Assembly: GCF_020171315.1 (NCBI RefSeq)
Contig: NZ_JAIUZP010000010.1
Coordinates: 143,938 to 207,937, forward strand
Direction of reading: 5' to 3'
From: Pseudooceanicola nanhaiensis
GTDB lineage: Bacteria; Pseudomonadota; Alphaproteobacteria; Rhodobacterales; Rhodobacteraceae
Length of the DNA: 64,000 bases
Shown here in pieces: positions 10,780 to 17,547 of the stretch. Below the pieces are notes generated by a model, which searched no databases, was not told the origin of the DNA, and was given only the letters and a program-made list of their open reading frames with translations. Both the position numbers and the translations under genes were made by a program. Every line of letters begins with the position of its first letter. Positions within the stretch are counted from its first letter, which is position 1.

Positions 10780-11125
10780 GGGGGCGGGTGAAGCGGGAGT
10801 CCTTCGCCCCAGCCACGAAGCCGCGCATTGCCGGCGCGCGCGGGGGCGATCCGAAACTCTCTGGCGAGCAGTTTATGGCAGCCAAGCATATCGTGTCCCG
10901 TCGAGGGACCGCCCAGCCTCGCCAAATCGCCGCCGCGTGGGGGCGCGCCGGCGATGCGCGGCGGCCTGCGGCCTTGTTCCGCGCGGGTGGCAGTCGGGAA
11001 GGGCATGTGCCGCGATCGTCGGAGATGAAGAGTTTGGCTCTCCGCTCTCCGCTCTTTGGTCCTTGATCCAGTCCTGAACCTCACGGATCAAAGCAGCCGA
11101 ACGCGGCCGGGATGCGACCCGCGCC
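10780..11125. other. 346-bp convergent intergenic region with a large imperfect palindrome
   Basis: No convincing gene. The region lies between the converging lrp-like and trmD genes. It contains the long inverted repeat described separately (10821-10962) and a short direct repeat (CTCTCCG twice) near 11039-11053. Small frames on both strands lack ribosome-binding sites and a recognisable family. Confidence 0.6.
10821..10962. repeat. Imperfect palindromic element with ~30-bp arms
   Basis: The left arm 10821-10851 (GCCGCGCATTGCCGGCGCGC ...) is complementary to the right arm 10926-10962 apart from single mismatches and a small insertion. An inner pair, GGCGAG 10863-10868 with CTCGCC 10918-10923, extends the pairing. 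A terminal TCCC/GGGA hairpin lies in the centre. As RNA or single-stranded DNA it could fold into one rod about 142 nt long. It may be a dispersed palindromic element or a structured transcript end; I cannot tell which. Confidence 0.5.
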
Positions 11126-11923
11126 TTACCCCTTCCGCTTCGCCTCGTAGGCCTCCCAGAGGTCGGGACGACGCTGGCGGGTGATCTCTTCGCTGGTCTG
11201 CTGGCGCCATTGCGCCACCTTGGCGTGGTTGCCTGAGGTCAGCACCTCCGGGATCGTCAGCCCCTGCCATTCGGCCGGGCGGGTGTATTGCGGATGCTCC
11301 AGCAGGCCGTTGGAGAAGCTCTCCTCCACCGCCGACTCCGCATTCCCCAGCACGCCGGGCAGCAGCCGCACCGTGGCGTCGATCATCGCCTGCGCGGCCA
11401 GTTCGCCGCCGGTCATGACGAAATCGCCGAGGCTCACCTCCAGCACGTTGTAATGATCCAGCACCCGCTGGTCGACGCCCTCGAACCGGCCGCAGATCAT
11501 GGTCAGCCCGTCGGCCCGCGCAAAGGTCCGCGCCATCTGCTGATCGAACCGCCGCCCGCGCGGCGAGAGGTAGATCAGCGGCCACGTCCCGCGCGTCCCG
11601 CGCATCGTGTCCTCGATCGCGCGGCCCAGCACGTCGGCGCGCAGCACCATGCCCGCGCCGCCGCCCGCGGGCGTGTCATCCACGTTGCGGTGCTTGCCTT
11701 CGCCGTAGGGGCGCAGGTCGGTCGTTTCCAGCTGCCACTTGCCGTCCTTCAGGGCCTTGCCGGTCAGGCTCTCCCCCAGCACGCCGGGAAAGGCCTGCGG
11801 GAACAGCGTGATGATCCGGGCAGTCCAGATGCCCGCCAGCCGCGGGTTGCTGCTGAGCAGTTCCTGCGGTTTCAGGCTGGCTTGAATCGATTTGCGGCCG
11901 TGGGAGCGGGGTGTCTCTGTCAT
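11126..11923 (-). CDS. trmD: tRNA (guanine-37-N1)-methyltransferase
   Basis: 265 residues. The enzyme methylates G37 of tRNAs reading CNN codons, using S-adenosylmethionine, which prevents +1 frameshifting. The SPOUT-fold trefoil knot motifs are present: DDTPAGGGAGMVL, LIYLSPRGRRFDQ, the ICGRFEGVD loop and GDFVMTGGELAAQAMID. The first 30 residues before ARIITLFPQAFPG are an extension; an alternative downstream start is not evident. It is the last gene of the leftward ffh-rpsP-rimM-trmD group, 92 bp after a sulfotransferase-like gene. The usual rplS gene does not follow here. Confidence 0.95.
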   Translation of the reverse strand: MTETPRSHGRKSIQASLKPQELLSSNPRLAGIWTARIITLFPQAFPGVLGESLTGKALKDGKWQLETTDLRPYGEGKHRNVDDTPAGGGAGMVLRADVLGRAIEDTMRGTRGTWPLIYLSPRGRRFDQQMARTFARADGLTMICGRFEGVDQRVLDHYNVLEVSLGDFVMTGGELAAQAMIDATVRLLPGVLGNAESAVEESFSNGLLEHPQYTRPAEWQGLTIPEVLTSGNHAKVAQWRQQTSEEITRQRRPDLWEAYEAKRKG

Positions 11924-12015
11924 GGCGCGCTGATAGGACGTTTCGCGGGCTTTGCAAAGCGCCTCGCGCCCGGCTCAGGGGGCGCGGGCCCCCTTGTGCG
12001 GCAGGCGTGGAGCGC

Positions 12016-12801
12016 TCAGCCCTCCTGCGACTGGCGGATCAGCCGCTTCTTGCGCCGCTTGAGGGTCTCGCCGTCCCAGTCGCTCCGGTTCATCTGGAGC
12101 AGCCGGGTCAGCACCTCCCCGGGCAGGGAGGGGTTGGCGGGCGGCTGGGGGACGATCCGCGCGCGCAGGGCGTCGGGCAGGGCGACGAGGTCGAGGAGCG
12201 GGGCGAGCGGCCCGAGGGGGAGGTGGCCCACCTCCTCCAGCGCCGCACGGTGCAGAGGCAGGGGGGCGATCGCTTCGGCCACCGCATCGGCCACGGCGGC
12301 AAGGTCCGCATGGGGCAGCGCCCGCTGGCGATAGCTGTCTAGGTCCAGCCGCATCCGCGTGGCCTGCAGGTGCTGCGCGTGGCAGCTTTTCACCCAGGCC
12401 TCGGGGCTGCGGGTGGAGAGGTAGACGACAGGCTCCGCCGTGGGCTGCGCCAGATGCAGGCTCTCGGTCAGCAGGGCCAGCAGCTCGGGGGCAGCGTCGT
12501 AGCTGGTGAGGCCGCGGCGGAAGGGCATATGCCCGGCCAGATCTTCGGCCGAGATCAGCAGGGGACGCGGATCAGAGGCATCGAGCGCGCCGAACGCCTC
12601 CTGCGCCTCGTAGCGCAGAAGCCCGCGGTGCAGATCGTCGCGATGTTCGGAAAAGGCGCGGCAGGCCTCGGTCAGGGGGCGGATGTCGGGCTTCAGCCAG
12701 ATCCGCAGGGCCGGCGCCAGCAGGTCCCGGTTGGCGGCAAGCGCTGCCTGCACGCTGGAGGTCCCGGTCTTGTGGAACCCGGCGTGCAGCACGACGCGCA
12801 T
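12016..12801 (-). CDS. Sulfotransferase-like P-loop protein
   Basis: 261 residues. The N-terminus MRVVLHAGFHKTGTSSVQAA has the 5'-phosphosulfate-binding loop pattern (HxGxxKTGT) of PAPS-dependent sulfotransferases. A later VVYLSTRSPEAWVKS segment corresponds to the 3'-phosphate-binding RxPxxxxxS strand. Other strands are weakly conserved, so the acceptor cannot be guessed. The gene begins 3 bp after the rimM stop and therefore sits inside the rimM-trmD translation operon, an unexpected place for such an enzyme. The C-terminus is rich in Arg/Lys. Class assignment is fairly firm; activity is unproven. Confidence 0.72.
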   Translation of the reverse strand: MRVVLHAGFHKTGTSSVQAALAANRDLLAPALRIWLKPDIRPLTEACRAFSEHRDDLHRGLLRYEAQEAFGALDASDPRPLLISAEDLAGHMPFRRGLTSYDAAPELLALLTESLHLAQPTAEPVVYLSTRSPEAWVKSCHAQHLQATRMRLDLDSYRQRALPHADLAAVADAVAEAIAPLPLHRAALEEVGHLPLGPLAPLLDLVALPDALRARIVPQPPANPSLPGEVLTRLLQMNRSDWDGETLKRRKKRLIRQSQEG

Positions 12802-12804
12802 CGC

Positions 12805-13308
12805 TCAGAGCAGCCCCTCGGGCGGATCGGCGATGATGCGGCCGCTCTCCAGATCGACCGTGGGCACCACGGCGAGGGTGAAGGGCAGCAGGATGGATTG
12901 CTTGAGACCCGGGCCCATCACCTCGAGCAGGTCGTCGGCGCCGTGGTTCAGCACCGCCTTCACCTTGCCCAGAACGGTGCCGCCGGTGTCGAGCACCGTC
13001 AGGCCGATCAGGTCGGAATGGTAATATTCGTCGTCCGGCAGGTCGGGCAGCCGGTCGCGGGCAACATAGAGCCGCACGCCCTTCAGGGCATCGGCCTGTT
13101 CCTTGGTGGCCACGCCGCCCAGACGGGCGGCGAAGCCGTTGGTGATCGGGCGGGTCAGCGTGACCGAGAAGGTCCGCGCACCATCCTCGGTCGAGAGGGG
13201 AGCGTAATCCGCGATGTCGGAGGGCTCGGCGCAGTAGCTTTTCAGCCGCACCTCGCCATTGACGCCGAAGGCGCCGCCGATGGAACCGACACAGATCATC
13301 TCATCCAT
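12805..13308 (-). CDS. rimM: Ribosome maturation factor RimM
   Basis: 167 residues from [20 protein letters not shown], preceded by GGAGAGAG. RimM binds S19 and helps 30S head assembly. The N-terminal RimM barrel shows the family pattern VGxIxGAFGVxGEVRLKS; the PRC-barrel part has [22 protein letters not shown]. It lies between a 43-aa peptide gene upstream and a sulfotransferase-like gene downstream. A longer frame starting at 13359 would overlap the small gene and lacks a better ribosome-binding site. Confidence 0.94.
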   Translation of the reverse strand: MDEMICVGSIGGAFGVNGEVRLKSYCAEPSDIADYAPLSTEDGARTFSVTLTRPITNGFAARLGGVATKEQADALKGVRLYVARDRLPDLPDDEYYHSDLIGLTVLDTGGTVLGKVKAVLNHGADDLLEVMGPGLKQSILLPFTLAVVPTVDLESGRIIADPPEGLL

Positions 13309-13342
13309 TCTGCTCTCTCCGCCCACAGGCCGGTCATGTGAC

Positions 13343-13474
13343 CTAGCACAGGATATCATGCAGCGCGCCGGTGACGCGCAAGCAGCGTTCGGCCTGCTGA
13401 TTTTTCTCCCAGATGACCCCCGCCACGAAGGCGAGGGCCATGAGGATCAGGAACCGGACGGGCCGGAACAGCAT
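13343..13474 (-). CDS. Small single-pass membrane peptide, 43 aa
   Basis: A short frame starts at 13474, 17 bp after the rpsP stop, and ends with TAG 34 bp before rimM. It begins [20 protein letters not shown], one membrane helix with positive residues before it. A polar tail with two Cys and the sequence QQAERC follows. The composition is gene-like (helix, positive-inside pattern, tail), and the gap between rpsP and rimM would otherwise be empty. No function is recognisable. Expression would be within the rpsP-rimM transcript; a sequence GGGG stands 7-11 bp before the ATG. Confidence 0.55.
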   Translation of the reverse strand: MLFRPVRFLILMALAFVAGVIWEKNQQAERCLRVTGALHDILC

Positions 13475-13491
13475 GACCTAACCCCAGCAGA

Positions 13492-13857
13492 TTATTCTGC
13501 TGCGGCTTCCTCGGCGGCTTCGGCTGCCTTGGCGGCCTTGGCTTCTGCGCGCTCTTGAGCGGCCTTGCCGGGGGTGCCTTTTTTCGGGTTCGAGCGGGTC
13601 TTCTTCTCGACGACGCCAGCCGCTTCGAGGAAGCGCGACACGCGGTCGGTCACCTGGGCGCCCTGGCCGATCCAGTACTGGATGCGCTCGACGTCCATTT
13701 TCACGCGCTCTTCGCTGTCTTTCGGCAGCAGCGGGTTGTAGGTGCCCAGCTTCTCGATGAAGCGGCCATCGCGCGGCATGCGCGAGTCAGCTGCGACGAT
13801 GCGGTAGAAGGGGCGCTTCTTGGAGCCGCCGCGGGCGAGACGGATTTTCATAGCCAT
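13492..13857 (-). CDS. rpsP: 30S ribosomal protein S16
   Basis: 121 residues. The S16 fold is unmistakable: [20 protein letters not shown], then [14 protein letters not shown] and the [17 protein letters not shown] segment. An Ala/Glu/Lys-rich tail of about 35 residues follows, typical of alphaproteobacterial S16. Either of two ATGs (13857 or 13851) could start translation. The gene lies between chorismate mutase upstream and the small peptide and rimM downstream. Confidence 0.97.
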   Translation of the reverse strand: MAMKIRLARGGSKKRPFYRIVAADSRMPRDGRFIEKLGTYNPLLPKDSEERVKMDVERIQYWIGQGAQVTDRVSRFLEAAGVVEKKTRSNPKKGTPGKAAQERAEAKAAKAAEAAEEAAAE

Positions 13858-13915
13858 GTGAGTATCTCCTTTGAATGGCGTGGTATGACGGGACCTGGTC
13901 CTGGACAGGCCGCCG

Positions 13916-14236
13916 TCAGGATTGGTGTTTCTTGTGGTGGCGAATGACTTCCTGAATGATGAAGTTCAGGAATTCCTTGGCGAATTCAGGATCCAGGTCG
14001 GCCTGAACCGCAAGCTCTTGAAGGCGCGCGATCTGGGTTTCCTCGCGCGCGGGATCGGAGGGCGGAAGGTCGTGGACGGCCTTCAGCCTGCCCACGCCCT
14101 GCGTGTGCTTGAACCGTTCCGCCAGCGTAAAGACGAGGATCGCGTCCAGCCGGTCGATGCTGGCGCGGTGCTCTTTCAGAAGCTCGGCTGCGCGGGCAGC
14201 CGTTTCGGCGGTGAGGTCGGTGCTGTGGTCAGTCAA
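13916..14236 (-). CDS. AroQ-type chorismate mutase
   Basis: About 106 residues. The small all-helical AroQ fold is indicated by [24 protein letters not shown] (about residues 19-42), the loop with [19 protein letters not shown] and a C-terminal helix [15 protein letters not shown]. It converts chorismate to prephenate for Phe/Tyr synthesis. The start is inferred as the TTG at 14236, with GAAGG upstream. It overlaps the stop of the preceding acetyltransferase gene by 8 bp. No ATG or GTG is available at a sensible place. The location before rpsP is common in Rhodobacterales. Confidence 0.85.
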   Translation of the reverse strand: MTDHSTDLTAETAARAAELLKEHRASIDRLDAILVFTLAERFKHTQGVGRLKAVHDLPPSDPAREETQIARLQELAVQADLDPEFAKEFLNFIIQEVIRHHKKHQS

Positions 14237-14831
14237 GGGCGTAACCTTCGGGTTTGAACAAAGGGTCGGTATAGGACGCGATCTCGAGCGCGATGCCGTC
14301 CGCGATCTGGGACGAGACCAGATCGGCAGGCGCAGGATGGCGGTAGCAGACGTCGTTGCCGTCCACCGTGGCGGCGCCATCGTCGCGTTTCGCCCCCAGC
14401 CGTTCGGCGAGGCGAATCGAGTCGAGATTCTTGGGGTCGATGTAACTGACCGCGCCGTCCCAGCCCAGCGTTTCATAGAAATAGCGCCGCGCCGCGTGGG
14501 TCGCCTCCAGCGCATAGCCGCGGCCTGCGACCTCGGGCCAGATGATCCAGGCGATCTCGCGCTCGGGCCACTGGGCGGGGAACCAGCCACCGGCCATGCC
14601 GAGGGTGCGGCCGCTCTCGCGGTCGTGGATCATCCACATGCCATAGCCCCGGATCTGCCAGTGGCCGATCTCGGCCGCGTAGAGCATCCAGGATTCATAG
14701 GGGTTCAGCGGCCCGCCCATGAAGCGCGAGCGGTAGGAGGAGAAGGTCGCCTTGAAGTTCGGGTAATCCTGCGGCTCGGGGCCGCGCAGGATCAGGCGTT
14801 TCGTCTCCAGCACGGGGATCGTCGTCGTCAT
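14229..14831 (-). CDS. GNAT acetyltransferase, array member 6 (last)
   Basis: 200 residues, RimJ/RimL-like GNAT fold. LETKRLILRGPEPQDY is the first strand, EIGHWQIRGYGMW the array hallmark, and EVAGRGYALEATHAARRY carries the acetyl-CoA pyrophosphate loop (GRGYA). DPKNLDSIRLAERLGAK is the usual C-terminal N-x-x-S-x-x-x-x-E-x-x-G motif. Its ATG overlaps the stop of the upstream GNAT (ATGA) and its end overlaps the chorismate mutase start. The C-terminal 30 residues after VCYRHPAP are an extension not seen in the other copies. Acceptor unknown. Confidence 0.85.
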   Translation of the reverse strand: MTTTIPVLETKRLILRGPEPQDYPNFKATFSSYRSRFMGGPLNPYESWMLYAAEIGHWQIRGYGMWMIHDRESGRTLGMAGGWFPAQWPEREIAWIIWPEVAGRGYALEATHAARRYFYETLGWDGAVSYIDPKNLDSIRLAERLGAKRDDGAATVDGNDVCYRHPAPADLVSSQIADGIALEIASYTDPLFKPEGYALD

Positions 14832-15334
14832 GCGGCGGCCTCCTCGTGGTAGCGGTAGACCACGTCGCCCACGTCGAAGATGACGGCGGCGGGGTCCAGC
14901 GTCGCGCCCAGCCGTTCCGCAAGGCGGATCGAGCGGGTGTTGTCGCGGTGGATATAGCTGACCAGCGTGGCCGCGTTCGGCTGGGCAAGGGCCCAGTCCC
15001 GCGCCAGCACGCCCGCGGCATAGGCCAGGCCGCGGCCCTCGAAGCCGTCCAGCAGGAACCAACCCAGTTCTCGTTCCGGGAAGTGCGGCGGCTGGGTCAC
15101 GGCAATCTGGCCCGCAAGCACGCCGTCGGGCGTCTCGATGGCCCATCCGCCCTGCCCGACAAGGTCCCAGGATCCCACTTCGGAGGCAAAGCCGTACCAG
15201 GCGCTGCTCGCATCGGCGGGCAGGTCCATGTACTGCGCACGCGGCGACCGGAAGAACGTCCAGTAGGCATCGAAGTCCGACTGGCGGTGCGGGCGCAGGG
15301 TGACGTTGTCCGAGGTGAGAAGGGGGGCGCTCAT
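14828..15334 (-). CDS. GNAT acetyltransferase, array member 5
   Basis: 168 residues. TLRPHRQSDFDAYW, then GFEGRGLAYAAGVLARDWAL (acetyl-CoA loop) and HRDNTRSIRLAERLGATLD. It deviates from its neighbours at the hallmark position, with EVGSWDLVGQGGWAI instead of GHWxxRGxG, so it is the most diverged copy. It is coupled by ATGA to the genes on both sides. Confidence 0.85.
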   Translation of the reverse strand: MSAPLLTSDNVTLRPHRQSDFDAYWTFFRSPRAQYMDLPADASSAWYGFASEVGSWDLVGQGGWAIETPDGVLAGQIAVTQPPHFPERELGWFLLDGFEGRGLAYAAGVLARDWALAQPNAATLVSYIHRDNTRSIRLAERLGATLDPAAVIFDVGDVVYRYHEEAAA

Positions 15335-15876
15335 GCACGCTCCTTCCGGGGATCGGGGTGACGGTAGATCAGCACCGGCGTGTCGAGCACGGTCGATTCC
15401 CGCTCCACGACGCAGCCCATCCGCTCCGCCAGTTTGCGCGAGCGGATGTTGTCCGGGTGGATCTGGCTGATCAGCGGCGCCATGTCCCAGGCCTCGGCGG
15501 CATAGGCACGCGCGGCGACCGCGGCGTCGTGGGCAAGGCCCTTGCCCTCGGCGCCCTCGAACATGTGCCAGCCCAGCTCGGGCTCCGGCCAGAGGGTCTC
15601 GTGGTGGTAGATCACGCCGATGCGGCCCACGGGCAGGCCGGTGGCGCGTTCCTCGACGGTCCAGAAGCCATAGCCGCGCAGCGCCCAGTGGCCGAGCACG
15701 GCGAGGAAACCCTGCCACGCGCCCCAGCGGTCCACGGGGCCGCCGATGAATGCCTTGCGGTCGGAGGCCTCGAAGGCAACGACGGTCTCGAAGTCGCTTT
15801 CCTTGGGGCCGCGCAGGATCACCCGCTCGGCCTCGACCACGGGGATCGCCGGGAAGAGATCGGGGACGCGGCTCAT
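15331..15876 (-). CDS. GNAT acetyltransferase, array member 4
   Basis: 181 residues. EAERVILRGPKESDFETV opens the domain, VLGHWALRGYGFWTV is the shared hallmark, and GAEGKGLAHDAAVAARAYA is the acetyl-CoA loop. HPDNIRSRKLAERMGCVVE is the C-terminal motif. It overlaps both neighbours by 4 bp. Paralogous to the other five; substrate not predictable. Confidence 0.87.
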   Translation of the reverse strand: MSRVPDLFPAIPVVEAERVILRGPKESDFETVVAFEASDRKAFIGGPVDRWGAWQGFLAVLGHWALRGYGFWTVEERATGLPVGRIGVIYHHETLWPEPELGWHMFEGAEGKGLAHDAAVAARAYAAEAWDMAPLISQIHPDNIRSRKLAERMGCVVERESTVLDTPVLIYRHPDPRKERA

Positions 15877-16415
15877 GCGTAGGCCTCCATCCCGCCCTCG
15901 GCGAGGTCCTCGGGCGCGGGGTGGCGCCAGACCTGAAGCGCGCCCCAGCGTTCGTGGGTGAAATCGCTGTCATGCCACGCGCCGAGCCGTGCGCAGACCC
16001 GGGCGGAGGGCGTATTGGCGGGCTTCACGAGGCTGATCAGCGTGGTCAGGCCGACCTCGCCATAGGCATAGGCGCGCGCGGCGGCACCGGCCTCGGTGGC
16101 ATAGCCCTTGCCCTCGGAGCCCTCGAAGAGGTCCCAGCCCACTTCCGGCTCGGGGAAGCCTTCGGGGCACCAGAGGCCGACCATGCCGATGGTCCGGCCC
16201 GAGGCGGTCTCATCCACGATCCAGCGGCCGAAGCCGCGCAGCTGCCAGTGGCCGATCTCGGTCGCCAGCTGGCGCCACGTCAGTTCGGCGGTCATCGGAC
16301 CGCCCACGAACTTGGACCGGTCGGAGGCATAGAAGGCCGTCAGCGTGTCGAAGTCCGACAGCGCAGGGGCGCGCAGCGTCAGCCGTTCGGTCGTGAGCGT
16401 CGGGATCGTGATCAT
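15873..16415 (-). CDS. GNAT acetyltransferase, array member 3
   Basis: 180 residues starting MITIPTLTTERLTLRAP. Contains EIGHWQLRGFGRWIV, EGSEGKGYATEAGAAARAYA (acetyl-CoA loop) and VKPANTPSARVCARLGAW. ATGA overlaps join it to members 2 and 4. The sequence is closest to the classic RimJ/RimL pattern in this array. Confidence 0.88.
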   Translation of the reverse strand: MITIPTLTTERLTLRAPALSDFDTLTAFYASDRSKFVGGPMTAELTWRQLATEIGHWQLRGFGRWIVDETASGRTIGMVGLWCPEGFPEPEVGWDLFEGSEGKGYATEAGAAARAYAYGEVGLTTLISLVKPANTPSARVCARLGAWHDSDFTHERWGALQVWRHPAPEDLAEGGMEAYA

Positions 16416-16942
16416 GCTGCCCCCTTGGCCATGATGGCCACCAGATCGAAATCGTAATGCACCCAGTCCGGGTAGTTTGCCGCGCTGTAGCCCAGCACGC
16501 CGCCCAGCTTCTCCGCCAGCCTGCGGGAGCTCTGGTTGGCCTCGTGGGTATGGGCCGCAACGGCGGTCCAGCCACAGTCCTGCGCAAGGTGGCGGATCAC
16601 CTCGCTCCCTGCTTCCATCGCAAGGCCACGGCCCGCGTCGGCATCGGACCAGAGGGTCCAGGTCAGCTCGGGCCCCACGGCGGGGTCGTGGTTGACGGGC
16701 CCGAAGAAGCCCATGGGCCGGTCGCTGCCCGGCTCGGCCATGATGTAGCGCCCGAAGCCGCGCGCCTCCCAATGGCCGAGGAAGGCGAGGAACTTCTCGG
16801 TCGCGGCACGGGTGGTCATCGGGCCGTTCAGATAGGTCATCCGGTGCCCGGTAGCGAAGGCCAGGTAGGCGGGCATGTCGCCCGCCACGGGACGACGCAG
16901 CACCATCCGGGCGGTGCGCAGGGTTTCGGCGGTGGGGGTCAT
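16412..16942 (-). CDS. GNAT acetyltransferase, array member 2
   Basis: 176 residues from the ATG at 16942, which forms ATGA with the upstream stop; a GTG two codons earlier is possible. RTARMVLRRPVAGDMPAY, FLGHWEARGFGRYIM, DADAGRGLAMEAGSEVIRH and HEANQSSRRLAEKLGG give the GNAT pattern. Acceptor unknown. Confidence 0.87.
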   Translation of the reverse strand: MTPTAETLRTARMVLRRPVAGDMPAYLAFATGHRMTYLNGPMTTRAATEKFLAFLGHWEARGFGRYIMAEPGSDRPMGFFGPVNHDPAVGPELTWTLWSDADAGRGLAMEAGSEVIRHLAQDCGWTAVAAHTHEANQSSRRLAEKLGGVLGYSAANYPDWVHYDFDLVAIMAKGAA

Positions 16943-17466
16943 GCGCACTGCCCTCCCGGGGCGTGGCGCCAGATCCGCATGTCGCCGGTCATCGGGTGGT
17001 TGAACAGCCCCTCGCGGGTCGCGCCAAGGCGGATCGCCATGTTGGTGGAGGGCGCGTTGTCGTCGCCCACCAGCGAGATGCAGGAGGACCAGCGGAGATC
17101 GTCAAAGACCCAGTCCAGCACGCGCCGGGCCGCTTCGGTGGCATAGCCGCGCCCCTCGCAGCCTTCCAGCAGGTGCCAGGTCAGCTCCGGCTCGGGCCAG
17201 TTGCGGGGATACCACGGGCCGACGAGGCCGAGCGGCACGCCGGTGGCCTTGTCGAGCAGGGCAAAGTGGCCGTAGCCGCGCAGGTGCCAGTGGCCCACGA
17301 TCGTCGCCACCGACCACCAGGCCGCCTCGTCCGTGGACTGGCCGACGAAGCGCGGCGCGCCTTCCATCAGGAAGGCGGCAGTGGCGTCGAAGCCGGGGCC
17401 GACGGGGGCCACGAGGCGCAGGCGCTCGGTCTCCAGCTCGGGGTGGACGGGGGCCACGTGTTTCAT
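16939..17466 (-). CDS. GNAT acetyltransferase, array member 1 (first)
   Basis: 175 residues. ETERLRLVAPVGPGFDAT, IVGHWHLRGYGHFAL, EGCEGRGYATEAARRVLDW and GDDNAPSTNMAIRLGAT are the family blocks. It is the first of six overlapping GNAT genes and starts 81 bp after the ffh stop. No obvious promoter is present in the gap, so transcription from ffh is likely. Confidence 0.87.
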   Translation of the reverse strand: MKHVAPVHPELETERLRLVAPVGPGFDATAAFLMEGAPRFVGQSTDEAAWWSVATIVGHWHLRGYGHFALLDKATGVPLGLVGPWYPRNWPEPELTWHLLEGCEGRGYATEAARRVLDWVFDDLRWSSCISLVGDDNAPSTNMAIRLGATREGLFNHPMTGDMRIWRHAPGGQCA

Positions 17467-17547
17467 GCGCGCACCTCTTCCGGCCCGGTCGCGCGGAGCG
17501 AACGGGGGCTTGTCGCCGTGGAGGAGGGGAGGGCGCGCAGCATCGGT

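Noticed and set aside
10788..11066. Short plus-strand frame of 92 codons between the lrp-like and trmD genes
   Set aside because: No ribosome-binding site, low-complexity composition, and it lies across the palindromic arms, which explain its sequence.
14229..15338. A single fused GNAT protein from longer frames
   Set aside because: Longer starts would require reading upstream genes in the wrong frame; ATGA junctions and family start patterns define separate genes.
15750..16457. Plus-strand frames opposite the GNAT array
   Set aside because: Shadow frames; the minus strand has six intact GNATs with overlapping starts and stops.
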